The translations under genes and the position numbers were made by a program. The notes beneath the pieces are model-generated. The model was given only the letters and a program-made list of their open reading frames with translations, did not search any database and was not told the origin of the DNA. From NCBI GenBank assembly GCA_963920575.1, contig OY986975.1, forward strand, positions 1,258,650-1,322,649: DNA of 64,000 bases, given 5' to 3'. This document shows, one piece after another, positions 11,957-22,166 of the stretch. The DNA is from Narthecium ossifragum. Taxonomy: Eukaryota > Streptophyta > Magnoliopsida > Dioscoreales > Nartheciaceae. Positions within the stretch are counted from its first letter, which is position 1. Each line of letters starts with the position of its first letter.

Positions 11957-13401
11957 GGCTAAATTATGTATTAGTACCCTGTAGTTTTGATCAACTTTTT
12001 ATATGGTCCCTGAACTTCAATTTCGTGACATTGAGTCCCTCAATTTTGTTTTTGATTCTCATGTGGGCCTCCACCCCAGTTTCCGTCGTCTAACTAACGG
12101 CAAAAGGGGTCACGTGCGCCGCACGTGACCCCCTTCCGTCACCTTCCAGCCCCTGCAACAGCGTTAAGTTTAGAACCTCAATCCAGCTAGCACCACTCTC
12201 TTCTCCAGTAACATTAATTCATATTTATTCACTGCTCCCGACCTTCCTCTCTCTCTCTCTCTCTAGGGTTCCCCTGTCTCTCTCTTCTCATGGCTCTCGC
12301 TCTACCAATGGTGTAGCATCTCTCTATCCATCATCTTCGATGGATCCGTTCGCAATGCTCCGTGGAGCTCTCCTCCTCCTCCTTGCGTTTGTTGCCGCGG
12401 TGGCGGCGCAGGACCTCAACTCCGACGCGGCGGCGCTGATGGCCCTCAAAGCCGCCGTCGGGGGTTCGGCGGTGAACTGGAGCTCCACTACCCCGACTTG
12501 CCTTTGGCAAGGCGTTGTTTGCGGTGGCGGCGCCCGAGTCACCGACCTCCACCTCCCTGGAGTTGGCCTCATGGGTACCCTTCCGTTTGGCGTCTTCGCC
12601 AACCTCACCGCCCTCTGCACTCTCTCACTCCGGTTCAATGCGCTCTCCGGACCGCTCCCGTCTGATCTCTCGAAGCTTACGGAGCTACGCAATCTCTATC
12701 TCCATTCTAATCGCTTCTCGGGACCCATTCCCGATTTCTTGTTCTCTCTTCAGAACCTTGTTCGCTTGAACTTGACCGAGAACAACTTCTCCGGCCCTAT
12801 TCCAGTTGGGTTGAACAATCTCACTAGGTTGGGGACTCTGTACTTGGAGCAGAACCAGCTTTCGGGCCAGATCCCGAACTTGGATCTCCCCCTCGGACAA
12901 TTCAATGTGTCCTATAATGGTGTCAATGGATCGATCCCGTTGAAGCTGAGAACGTTCGGGTCGCTTGCTTTTCTGGGTACCATTCAGCATGAACCCTAAC
13001 CTCCAAAGCCCATTCGGAGGAAGATGGCGGGTGGGAAATACCTATCTTGGGACCATGGCTGCGGATAATCGCCACTCAGAACGCCGGTGATCGCCACTCA
13101 AAATGCGTTGATCGCCAGTGAGGGGAGCTTTGAAAACCTGATGGAGAGGACGATAGAATATGTTAGGGTTTGGGGATTGAGGTTCTAAACTTGATGCTGT
13201 TACAGGGGCTGGAAGGTGACGGAAGGGGGTCACGTGCGGCGCACGTGACCCCTTTTGCCGTTAGTTAGACGACGGAAACTGGGGTGGAGGCCCACATGAG
13301 AATCAAAAACAAAATCGAGGGACTCAATGTCACGAAATTGAAGTTTATGGACCATATAAAAAGTTGATCAAAACTACAGGGTACTAATACATAATTTAGC
13401 C
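11957..13401. mobile_element. Pack-MULE (non-autonomous Mutator-like element)
   Basis: A 1445 bp element with 228 bp terminal inverted repeats (11957-12184 and 13174-13401), starting GGCTAAATTATGTATTAGTA, with only a few mismatches between arms. It is flanked by 10-bp direct repeats AAGGTTTATA (11947-11956 and 13402-13411). Copy B has the uninterrupted site with a single AAGGTTTATA at 42126-42135, which proves insertion after the copies diverged. Long TIRs and a 9-10 bp target duplication are characteristic of Mutator-like elements. The interior holds no transposase but an LRR receptor kinase fragment (12340-12999), making it a Pack-MULE. The arms contain the near-palindrome GGTCACGTGCGCCGCACGTG. 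Confidence 0.93.
12340..12999 (+). CDS. Captured LRR receptor-like kinase ectodomain (truncated)
   Basis: The 219-codon ORF lies inside the Pack-MULE. It begins with a hydrophobic signal peptide (residues 1-24, ending AAVAAQ). An LRR N-terminal cap follows with the paired cysteines (TCLWQGVVC, ~51-59), then about five leucine-rich repeats with L-x-x-N and SGPIP/SGQIP motifs (~65-205). The pattern fits the RLK902/RKL1-like group of LRR-III receptor kinases. Family similarity stops near GSLAFLGT; the last residues IQHEP and the stop come from unrelated sequence, so the second cysteine pair, transmembrane helix and kinase domain are absent. A CT-rich leader and 5' flank (~12240-12339) seem to have been captured too. 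If expressed it would be a secreted LRR peptide; nothing here shows expression. Confidence 0.85.
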   Translation: MDPFAMLRGALLLLLAFVAAVAAQDLNSDAAALMALKAAVGGSAVNWSSTTPTCLWQGVVCGGGARVTDLHLPGVGLMGTLPFGVFANLTALCTLSLRFNALSGPLPSDLSKLTELRNLYLHSNRFSGPIPDFLFSLQNLVRLNLTENNFSGPIPVGLNNLTRLGTLYLEQNQLSGQIPNLDLPLGQFNVSYNGVNGSIPLKLRTFGSLAFLGTIQHEP

Positions 13402-13411
13402 AAGGTTTATA

Positions 13412-14740
13412 TGTGTGTGCATCTCCAAGAGAAAATATAAAAGGCTCCCAACTGGTTGGATTAAAACCCAGATGACATGAATATGTTCGCACCGAAAACA
13501 ACTTGCTAAATGAGTAGGACCAAAATAATGTGCAGCTGGCAGTGCTTTCCTAATTATCCTGTTTTATCTAATTCTGTACAGCATTCCAATAACATATACC
13601 CCCAAGACAGTTGAAACTTATTGGAATGTGTCATTGATTCTCTTATACACGCACATTCAGCACAAGCACTTGAGTGCTATAACTGCATGACACAACAACT
13701 CTCAATCATTTTGAGAGAAAACCTTCCCTTCATATTCTACTACTAATAAACAAAGCTTATGTGCCTCATTGAAAATCTAATTGGTTCCTAAATGTTCTAA
13801 AAGAGATATCAACAATTTAGAAAACGCATGCTTACGGATAGCGATTCAAGGTAGTTGAGATAGTTTGATTACAAGTAATCAATGAACCTCTCGGCTGGTT
13901 ACTGGCATGCATGAGATATGTTGAAGATATATCTACAGGGGACTAGCCATATTATGCCTAAGTTGACAATGCCATCTAATATCTGCTCCACAAGGTCCAC
14001 GACAACACTACCAACTTGATCTGCCTACAGGCACACACACATCTTGGTTTACACAATTGATGACACCTAATATGTCAGTTCCCTCGAATCATCAGTCCCC
14101 TTTTTTTCCAAATTGTGCTTGATGAAAAACAAGCCACTAAGGAAACTATTAAGCGTTAAAGTTGTCATCGCTCAATACACTTCCTGTTATCTTCTTCCTT
14201 CAAGTCCCATGGTGGAAACTTGAGATCAATTGCACTATACAAGGAGAGAGGAGTCCAGTTTAGCAACAGGAGCTCAGTAACATGCATTTATTTATATTAT
14301 CCACAGCTTAAACTTCAGTTGTCCAGCAAAGATAGATAATTATCCGATCTCAAATTAATGACGAGTATCTCTTGAGCGGCGGAAGAAGTCGGCGAGGAGC
14401 AGAGCGCCACATTGGATCCATGAGCCTCACATCCGATTCGTCCACATGTCGCGTCCGTTTGATGCAGCATGATTATAGCTTCCCATATGGCTATAACGTG
14501 TTTGGATCGACGATCGTCGAAAAGTTGATATGATGGATGGGAGCCGCCGTACGATTATTATCCTCGGTAACACAATTGCCGCACTTTTCCACGAATGACG
14601 TGATTCGAAGCGACGCGCAGGGCAAAAAAAGTCTTTACAGGGTTGGATAAAAGCTATCAAACCCTAGGTTTTTGGGATTCTGCCTTCCGTCCCCTTCCCT
14701 TGCTTCCGTCTATCCTCTCGCCTTTGCAACCTTAGCCCTC
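13412..14740. other. Intergenic, duplication end at 14358
   Basis: No gene recognised. 13412-14358 matches 42136-43087 in copy B. From 14359 the sequence changes to a GC-richer stretch leading to the plant mobile domain gene, possibly holding its promoter. Confidence 0.5.
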
Positions 14741-14756
14741 TTAGTTCTCGCTCGCC

Positions 14757-17700
14757 ATGTCTGACGCCGAGAGCCCAAATTGCTCATCTCTGGGAGGACT
14801 GGTGCTCACGTTCCTTGACTTCTCACGCCCCTCCGCCACTTTCTTCGAGCGCTTTTTACATCGGGAGGACGCCGCGACTTTGCTCCCCAAACTCTTCTTC
14901 GTGCAAGAAGACCTGATCGATCGGAAGCAGTACGGCTTAGGCCTGGCCATGATGATCCCATCTTCGAGGATCGACGTATTTGAAAAGCTGGGGGCCTCTT
15001 ATCCGGCGATCTCAGGATCCCCTCTTGTTTGTTCTTCCGAACTTCCTCACTCGTTTGATCAATGGGTTCATGGAAGAATCCAAAAGGGGTGGCCCGCTGC
15101 CGACAATGATTTTGACGAATGGGTTGAACGGGTGATGGTTGACTAGTGGGGTCATAGTCAGCTTCAGAAGATGCAGCTTGAAGACGTTCTTCGTCTTCCT
15201 TATCAGCCTGCTGAAGGGCCGCTGCTATTATCCCTCCTTTGTTTCTGGAGCGTTGAGTACAACTGCTTCATGCTCCCGGACGGGCCCCTCTCCATCACGC
15301 TGGCCGACGTCTTCTTCTTGACGAACACCTCAGTCTCGGGTGAGGACTGTTCACGTTTCCTGAAGAAGAGGACGTCTACTCCCAGTTCGCTGCAGGCGTC
15401 TCAATGGCCGGACGCTTGCAATTCGTACTCCCAGTATCTCCACGACGAGAAGAAGGAATTGGGTCCACTTTCCGCTCGGAAGTTGGTAGCGTTTTTCAAC
15501 TACTGGTTGAATAAGTTCATCTCTTGCAACCGGTCCTCGAGGATGTCGAAGTCGTGGTTGCCCTTGGCGGAGCACCTCGCCTTGTCGGACATTAAGGTAG
15601 CTTTTGGTCCCTTTCTTCTTGGTATGGCATAGCGATGCCTAGGGGAAGCATACCGGCGCCGTTTCAAGCGAGGATACTCCGGTCCCATGTGGATGGTGCA
15701 GTTATGGGCCCATGCCTACTTTCCGGGCCAGTCGAGTTTGGTGCCAAAGCCGAAGGACCCCAGCCAATTTATGCCTGCTCGCGCGGAGCAAGGCATCATG
15801 GGGCAATACCTCGCTTCTCGGGCCAGATCCCCTACCATCCCTTTTGCCACGGTTTTTAAAGGGATCTCGACTCCTGATCCACAGCGCAAGTGGATGGCGT
15901 GGGACGTCGCCGGCTCCGGATCTACTGATCGACTCCGAGACGTCTGCCCCGACACGGACTTCTGGAAGATGGTATGTGTCCCACGGGAGCAGGGTGTGTT
16001 CGATACTGACCTGTATTTGGAGCCATACTCCCCGAGTTTCCTTGCCCGGCAGTTCGGGCTCACCCAGCTACTGCCGCTTCCATTCTTTACGCGGCAGCGG
16101 AACATGTCCGACCGGCGCAAGGCTTCTGTGGTTGAACCCAATGAGGCTCATCAGCGGTACGATAAAGCTGCGATGGACATTGGCTTCCCCGCCGATATCG
16201 ACCGCCGAGCCCAGTGTTCCGAGACCTTCCTGCAATGGTGGGGACCATTCCGAGATCGTCTCCAGGTCCTGATTCGTGGGGTAACTCCTCGTCTGGTGTC
16301 GTTATATGTAGTCCTCGGGCCTCGAAGTAAGTTCATCACCCGGTGTTTGTTGTTGTTGTTTTTTTTATTGACTTATGTTATTTGATTTAATCACCTCTGG
16401 GTTAGGGCCTCGAGCTGGTGATGACAGTGGTGATGAAGGTGACGAATCTCCTTCGCCAAGGTTGCAAAAAGGGAATGCACCCGAGGGTTAGTATCTTGTA
16501 TTTTGATCTTTTGTCTTCTGCTGCTTCAAAAATGTTTAGCCTCATTGCACTCCATCGAATTTAGCTCCGAAGCGGAAAAGGGATGATGATGACGATGATG
16601 ATGATGATGACGAGCCGCTCCGGCCGCGAATGAGGTCACTTGCCATGACCTCCTCGCGTGGCGGCCGGATTGAGGACCATGTCCGGGCGGTTGACCCCGG
16701 AACATCTCCCGTGTCCGCCCCTCCTAAAGAGGTTGAACCAACGGTTCCCGTCATCCGGGTGAGGTATGAGGGGAAAACATCGACATCCCAATCCGCGGCT
16801 GAGCCTGATTCTAGGGCTACTACTAGCCCATCACGGCTCGACGCTGGAGATGAACCAAGCCTGCGCTCAACTTCCTCGGAGCGAACGACTGGAGGGGACG
16901 CTCGCGAATAGAGGGAGACCTTGATGAGGGAAGGAACCCGACCTAGTTTTTATGCAGGTATAAGAGTATGACGTATTGTCTTCGTGCACCTGTCTTTCTG
17001 CTTATGTTTATCCTTTCTTATCTTTGTCATTGGCTCTTTTAGCTGTCCGATTCCATGAACAACGCGTCGCGCAGCTAAGGTCGGAGGTCAGGGAGCGAAG
17101 GTCGGAGGTCAGGGAGTCAATAGCTTCTGCCTTGGCGAGGATAGGGCGGCCTCTTGAGATGACTGCCGAGGAAAGGGGCGAGGCGACTAGAGATGATGAA
17201 GAAGACTCCTCTCGTGACGTTCCGTTGGATGTTACTTCCCTCGCCACACCGCCGGTGTCTGTGCCATCAACTTCACCATTGGCCGCAGCGACTTTAGTGG
17301 CTGTTGAGCCTGGCTCAGGTAGGAATGCCCCCTTCATTGGTGAAGTAGGCCTGGTGACGTCGGAGGCTCCTGTGAGTGGCCAGGTTGTCCTAGCTCCGTA
17401 CGCCGAAACCGAGCGTCCGCCTGTAGAAGGCCAACCGTCTATCGACAGAGGGAAGCGCGTTGTGGAGGAGGCGGAGCCGGCTTTCAGCGCTACTGATGTG
17501 AATCCCCTCTTGGGCGCCGTTGGGGCGGACGTCGATTACCACGTCTCTACCACATCATCTCCTCCGACGGGTGGCCTCACGATTGAAGGTCATGAGGTCA
17601 ACGCTGGTGTCGAGGGTTGGGAGGGGCGCAACCTCCACGAATGTATTCAGCATTATGCTGAGATGCGGCCATCCTTTAATCGATATATGGGTGTGGCGGA

Positions 17701-18286
17701 TCCGGATGAGCATATGGCTCTCCGGGTCGCGCTCCGGGTCGCGATTGAACCTTTCCGAGACATGAAGTTTACCGACCTTGCACGAGGAGGGATTCTTCCA
17801 AGGCTTCTCCACGCCTTGCAGAATGTCCCAAAGTCGCCGAATACGACGTTTCACAGCTTCTGCACCTTGTTACTGACATGTCATTCACAGTTGAAGCAAC
17901 GGGCGGAGCGACTACAGAGGCTTGCACAAATCACCTCCGAGCTGAATGACCTCGACGACATTGTATCCCGGCGCTGTGAAAGTTCGAGGCAGGGTGAGGT
18001 TGTCCTTGCGGATATGCATAAACAAGTGGTTGCTGTTGATCGGCGCATCGTCGAGCTGGAGGCGGCGTTGGCGACGGAGTGGACAAAGCGAGAGCAGCTT
18101 TGTAGACGAATAGACGCTGAGGAGGTGATGCTCGACGGCGAGACGGTCAAGCTTCGGGAGGAGTTGCGCCGTTATGAACGTCTGCTCTATGAGAAGAGGT
18201 CGGCTGATGATGTCATCTCTGAATGTCTTTTCACTATGTTAGAACAGATGTGGGATGTGATAAGGGAGGTTCGACCTCCGAAGTAA
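14757..18286 (+). pseudogene. Plant mobile domain (PMD, aminotransferase-like) gene
   Basis: A multi-exon gene of the transposon-associated plant mobile domain family. Exon 1 (14757-16326) has the PMD signature: QLEDVLRLPYQPAEGPLLLS, an FWSVEYNCFMLPDGP motif and ITLADVFFLTNTSVSGED, then FFNYWLNKFI and the W-rich LQWWGPFRDRL end. Exon 2 is 16406-16486. Exon 3 (16565-16957) starts with a basic PKRKR signal and a run of Asp. Exon 4 (17043-18286) has a coiled-coil tail (RIVELEAALATEWTKREQL). All three introns have GT-AG ends and phase 1. Three in-frame TAG codons (15144, 15630, 16909) break it with no frameshift in these exons. AATAAA at 18303 could serve as poly(A) signal. No TIR or LTR was found that bounds it. 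Confidence 0.75.
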
Positions 18287-18289
18287 AAA

Positions 18290-19099
18290 CTTTTTTTCTA
18301 CTAATAAAGTCTCTTACAAGGTGATGTAAATAAGTTTTCCCTAAGTTCTGGGAACTTTTGACTTTGTACTCACTAATCAGTCGTCGATCGATGATTTTTG
18401 CATGTTCCTTCTGTCACTTCTACGCAAAACTCGATCATTTTAAGGTATTTCTACAAAGTATTCGTCTAATAGAAATCGAGGATTTATGGAAGGGGGGAGG
18501 TCGGCTGGAAGATGTAACGCAGCGGAGACGATCGCAGGTAGGAAAAAATAATGGAAGGAGAGAAGGGAATAGGGTTTGCAAGGGCGAGGGCGGAGAGAGA
18601 GATGAAGGAATCCGTGCTTTTATGATGGTATCCTTTCTAAAGCAAGGGATTCCATTCTTTTAGGAGGGCATTATTACTGCTTATAATGATACGCTGTGTA
18701 CTTTGTCTCTTCTCGAGGCTCCTCTTACCAAGCCGACGACGCTCGATCACCTGCCCCATCTCGGACTTCCCTCGAGATCGGCCAATGCCATCGACGACGC
18801 CCCGATCTTCATGACGGTCACCTGTCCCCGATGCCGTCCAGCATCCGGACGTATATAAGAAAAGCGAATTCCTTCACGTTCAGTAGGAAGAGAATCTCCA
18901 CTTCGGAGTGTTTGCCACGTAGGCTTTTCTTCCCACGTGTTAGTACCCAGCGTTTATATGTGACACCTGCCGTGCGACGTTCGCTGGACGGCGTTAAAGA
19001 AAGATGACGATAAACCGGTCACGTCACCGGTTTTGAAGCTCTTCCCGCGCACTGAAGCGGTTTTGGACCAGTACTCCCGCCCCTCTCAATACCTATTTA
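18290..19099. other. Intergenic, no gene recognised
   Basis: Downstream flank of the mobile domain gene. It shifts to GC-rich sequence from ~18700. CTATTTAAT at ~19090 could be a TATA-type element for the GRF gene, but this is weak. Confidence 0.4.
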
Positions 19100-19654
19100 A
19101 TGGCCACGACTCACGAGCGAAAAGGGGCAAATAAGACGACGAGCTTGCCCGCCGAATTCGGACTCAACCGGCCACGGCCATCGGAAGGCACGATGTCGAG
19201 GACGCAAGGATCGATCGCAACTCCACACCTCAGCAGCGGATCCATCGCAACCTTGAGGGGGTCGGACACGATATGCCAGTGCTGGTGCGGTAAAAGGGCC
19301 CTCTTAAAGACCACTCGGACAGAGCAGACCGACAGCAGGACATACCTGGCCTGTGCAACACCATGGGTGAGATGCTGTTAGTCCATTCTCGCCGCACTGT
19401 TTAAGAATTCCGTAGCTACCCCTTCTGACCTTGTCCCCTTGTGTTGGCGTCTACAGGAGCATGGTGGCTGCAACTTCTTCATCTGGTATGATGAAGACAT
19501 CCTCTATCGGATGGAGGCTGAGCTGACCAGAGCATACTCGAGCGCTGGTACAAGCTTAGTGGATGAGAGAGACGTCATGGTGGCCCGGCTGGAGCAAGAA
19601 AACCATCGATTGAAGCTCAAGTGCGTGGCATACCAGATTGTTGTAATATTGATG
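19100..19654 (+). pseudogene. GRF zinc-finger protein gene, cut by LTR insertion
   Basis: Exon 1 (ATG at 19100, to 19366) ends in the first half of a GRF-type zinc finger: CQCWCGKRALLKTTRTEQTD, then YLACATPW. A 90 bp intron (GTGAGA at 19367, CTACAG at 19456) leads to exon 2, which supplies GGCNFFIWYDEDILYRME, completing the C-x-C...C...C pattern with its F-x-W-x-D/E core. A coiled-coil-like stretch (VARLEQENHRLKLK) follows. Plant proteins of this kind are small nucleic-acid-binding proteins often found near transposons. At 19653 the gypsy LTR begins, and its first bases give the stop TGA at 19655-19657. The 3' part of the gene is not found on the far side of the element. Confidence 0.75.
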
Positions 19655-21963
19655 TGAGGGCCCGTCCCTCAGACCTGGCTCGACTGCGTGGGTCGAGAGC
19701 CGGTTTCCTTTTGGTCTGGTTCCGCGTCGGGCACGATCGGGCGATCGTGTGGCGGTTTGGAACCCAGGGGCATTTTGGTAAATATGCCCCCTGGTGGTCG
19801 GTTTCACACCCGCGTTGCACCCACGGCCTTAAATTGATGTATGTGGTTGTTTAGAACGGTTAGGTGAACCCGGGATCGGAAGATCCCAGCTCGGGCGCGC
19901 TGAAGCTTGCCTTTGGGCAGCTTACGGCCCTTGAGCGACCGAACGGGCTCGTGAGCGGGTCGGTGGGCTTTCGACCCGTTAGATAGGTCCGGCCCGTTAG
20001 TGGCCTGGTTGGTTGGGGGCAGTTGGAGCAGTTGGCTCCACCTCACCCTTCTCCCCTTTTTCCCCCTCTTCTTCTCTTTCTTTCCCCCGGCTCCCTTCTC
20101 TTCTCCTCCTGCCAACGCCCCTTCTTCTCCCTTCTCCGCTTCTCCTCCGGCTGGGCTAGAGCTTGGAGGGCTGAGCATTGCGGAGCGGATCTTCACGGCA
20201 CGACTGGCTGGACGCGTGGAGAAGCTTCACTGCTTGCCCAAGTAGGTGTTTCTACCTCGATCCTTGGATCGGGTTCTACTAGATTAGGTTGTATGTGTTT
20301 TTGCTGTGGAATACCTAGTAAAATGCTTGTAGCTCCTTGCATATGTGGTGTACTTCTTTCCCTTGTGTTCTTATACCGTGAATCCAGGTTTTTGCCGGTC
20401 ATTTTCCGTATTGTCGAAGCTTCGTCGGTTTTCGTCCATCTTCCACCTAGATAGGAGATTTCAATATTTAACCGTCAAAAACGGGATTTCTTTACATCAT
20501 GGGTTTCCCCATAGTTAAATACACTTGCCTACAAAGTTTCATTGTTTTCAAACATGTTTTGATCCTTGAAAACCTAGAAATAGGATTTCTGGCATATTGC
20601 GTCGTGAGCTCGACGGTCGATCGGTGTATCGACCGTCAGGCTCGACGGTCGATCGGTGTATCGACCGTCGGGCTTTAATATGCTTACTCTGGGCCTGATG
20701 GTCGACCGTCGGATAGACCGTCGTATCGTCCGTCAGGCTCTGTCGGGATTTTAGCCTCCCAGGGTCGATGCATGGATCGACCGTAGGAGTCCATCCTTTT
20801 TGCCATTTACCTGACGGTCGACCGTCGGATCGACCGTCGCATCAACCGTCAGGCACTGTTTGGTTTTGGGCTTCTCAGGGTCGATGGGTGGATCGATCGT
20901 CGCCCTTGGTTTTCTTCGCATGGGTCTCACGGTCGATCGCCGGATCGACCGTGGCATTGTCCGTGACCTCACGGTCGATCCCCGGATCGACCGTGACATC
21001 GTCCGTGACCCGTTGAACTTGGTTTTCAGGTATTTCTTGGATGGTTTTGATGGGGGATTAATATCTAAACATGTTGGGAAGCATGTAGGGGGATTTGATG
21101 AGGTTTTCAAAGGATTTCCATTTGGTTTGAGATTTTATTCCAATGTTCTTTCCTTTTAGAAAACCTATGGTTCTACTTGCAATTAATACATGATTGATGG
21201 TAGTTAAGTGTTTAGTTAATTGCTTAGCCAGTAGCTAGCTATGAGTGCTAGCTAATGAGAAATTATGGAACCTTAACCTCTTGCCGGCGAGTGCCGAGGG
21301 CTATTGTATATCTGCTAAACTTATAACTGCTGATGTGACATATAGAGACATCTAGGATAGATGTTTGCCTAGGCTCATGCATTGTATGCATTAGAGGCAT
21401 TTGAGGTTAGGCGGGCGATGGTTTGGGTCGCCGATCCGAGGCTCTCGGGTAGCTCGGATCTAGCCTTGGGACCCGAGGCATCCGTTAGACTTAGGCTGGG
21501 AGACAACACTGTTGTTGTTTTCCTCCTTTCAGTGTGCCGTAGAGTAGAACCCTACTGAGCTTATCGCTCATTCCTACCCGGGCTGCGTTTGCAGGTGCAG
21601 GCGGCAGTTCTTCGTCCGTGGAGCCGGGGGGATCTGCCTTTGGCGGCGCGAGCACATTCAGAGGCGTCTGAGGTTTTGTTGGAGGATATGACTGTTGTAC
21701 CTTTTTTATATTTATATATGCATGTTGTAAACCTTTGAGGATTTTTGGGAATCTTGTATCAGATCTGTACCTTGGAGGATTTTTGTATCAAATATTGAAC
21801 AGTACAACTTGATGTTTTATGAATTAAATATCCGCTTGCCTCTGGATTATGAATTATTTAAATTATCCGTCTTTCCGCATTTATATCGCGCCAATTGAAA
21901 ATGAATAGTGATAGGAACTCTCACGCCCCGTCCTGGATGGGTTTTCTGGGTCGGGGTGTGACA
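19653..21963 (+). repeat. 5' LTR (2311 bp)
   Basis: It starts TGTGAGGGCCCGTCCCTCAG and ends GGGGTGTGACA. It is near-identical to 26946-29189, with extra palindrome units near 20850 and 20970 and a short indel near 21235. ORFs inside it (pyrimidine-rich, Pro/Ser-rich products at 20000-20454) appear in both LTRs and are probably not genes. Confidence 0.95.
20605..21015. repeat. Palindrome array inside 5' LTR
   Basis: About ten copies of an inverted-repeat unit of the form GACGGTCGATC-n(4-8)-GATCGACCGTC, with variants, lie in ~400 bp. Each unit can fold into a small hairpin. Flanking words CAGGCT or GTGACC separate the units. The 3' LTR array (27900-28262) lacks at least two units present here. 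Confidence 0.85.
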
Positions 21964-21966
21964 ACT

Positions 21967-21978
21967 TGGTATCAGAGC
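21967..21978 (+). promoter_or_regulatory. Primer binding site (initiator tRNA-Met type)
   Basis: TGGTATCAGAGC lies three bases after the LTR end. It is the standard plant primer site complementary to the 3' end of initiator methionine tRNA. Confidence 0.9.
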
Positions 21979-22166
21979 AGGCTGTAGGTCCCAGGGATAG
22001 GATTAGGCTTGCGGTTGAGATTTGAGCGCGGTTTGGGATAGTTCTAGGAGTAGAGCATCCCTGTGTGCTTGACTGTGCTCATGTGTGTTATGCTTTTATT
22101 TTATTGATTGCTGCTGTGTTTTGTTTTCTTACGGGTGGACACTTTTCGTCTTTGATAAACGTGCAG

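Larger units (their letters stand above)
1..14358. repeat. Segmental duplication, copy A
   Basis: This segment is repeated almost base for base at 29188-43087 (copy B, beginning at the equivalent of position 1250). Its first ~1.4 kb recurs at 54512-56030 (copy C). Long stretches such as 4690-5820 versus 32833-33960 look identical by eye. The A/B match ends at the same point on both sides (14358 and 43087), after which the sequences are unrelated. Copy A differs from B by a Pack-MULE at 11957-13401 and by lacking a MITE and a ~2.3 kb insertion. The copies contain only pseudogenes and repeats. An uncollapsed second haplotype in the assembly is the main alternative to a true duplication. Confidence 0.9.

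Noticed and set aside
12340..12999. A functional LRR receptor kinase
   Set aside because: The ORF ends before the transmembrane and kinase parts and lies wholly between MULE inverted repeats.
20000..20454. Overlapping ORFs in the LTRs (also 27293-27747) encoding Pro/Phe/Ser-rich proteins
   Set aside because: They are in CT-rich LTR sequence, exist in two frames at once, and occur in both LTRs only because the LTRs are copies; no domain was recognised.
20605..21015. A CRISPR-like array
   Set aside because: The units are variable palindromes with no constant repeat and no unique spacers of fixed length, inside a plant retrotransposon LTR.
20751..21159. ORFs across the LTR palindrome array with repeated Thr/Arg/Asp wording (also 28044-28410)
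   Set aside because: They are translations of the palindromes on both strands and carry no independent coding signal.
21967..21990. A tRNA gene at the TGGTATCAGAGC site
   Set aside because: Only the short primer-binding complement is present; there is no cloverleaf.
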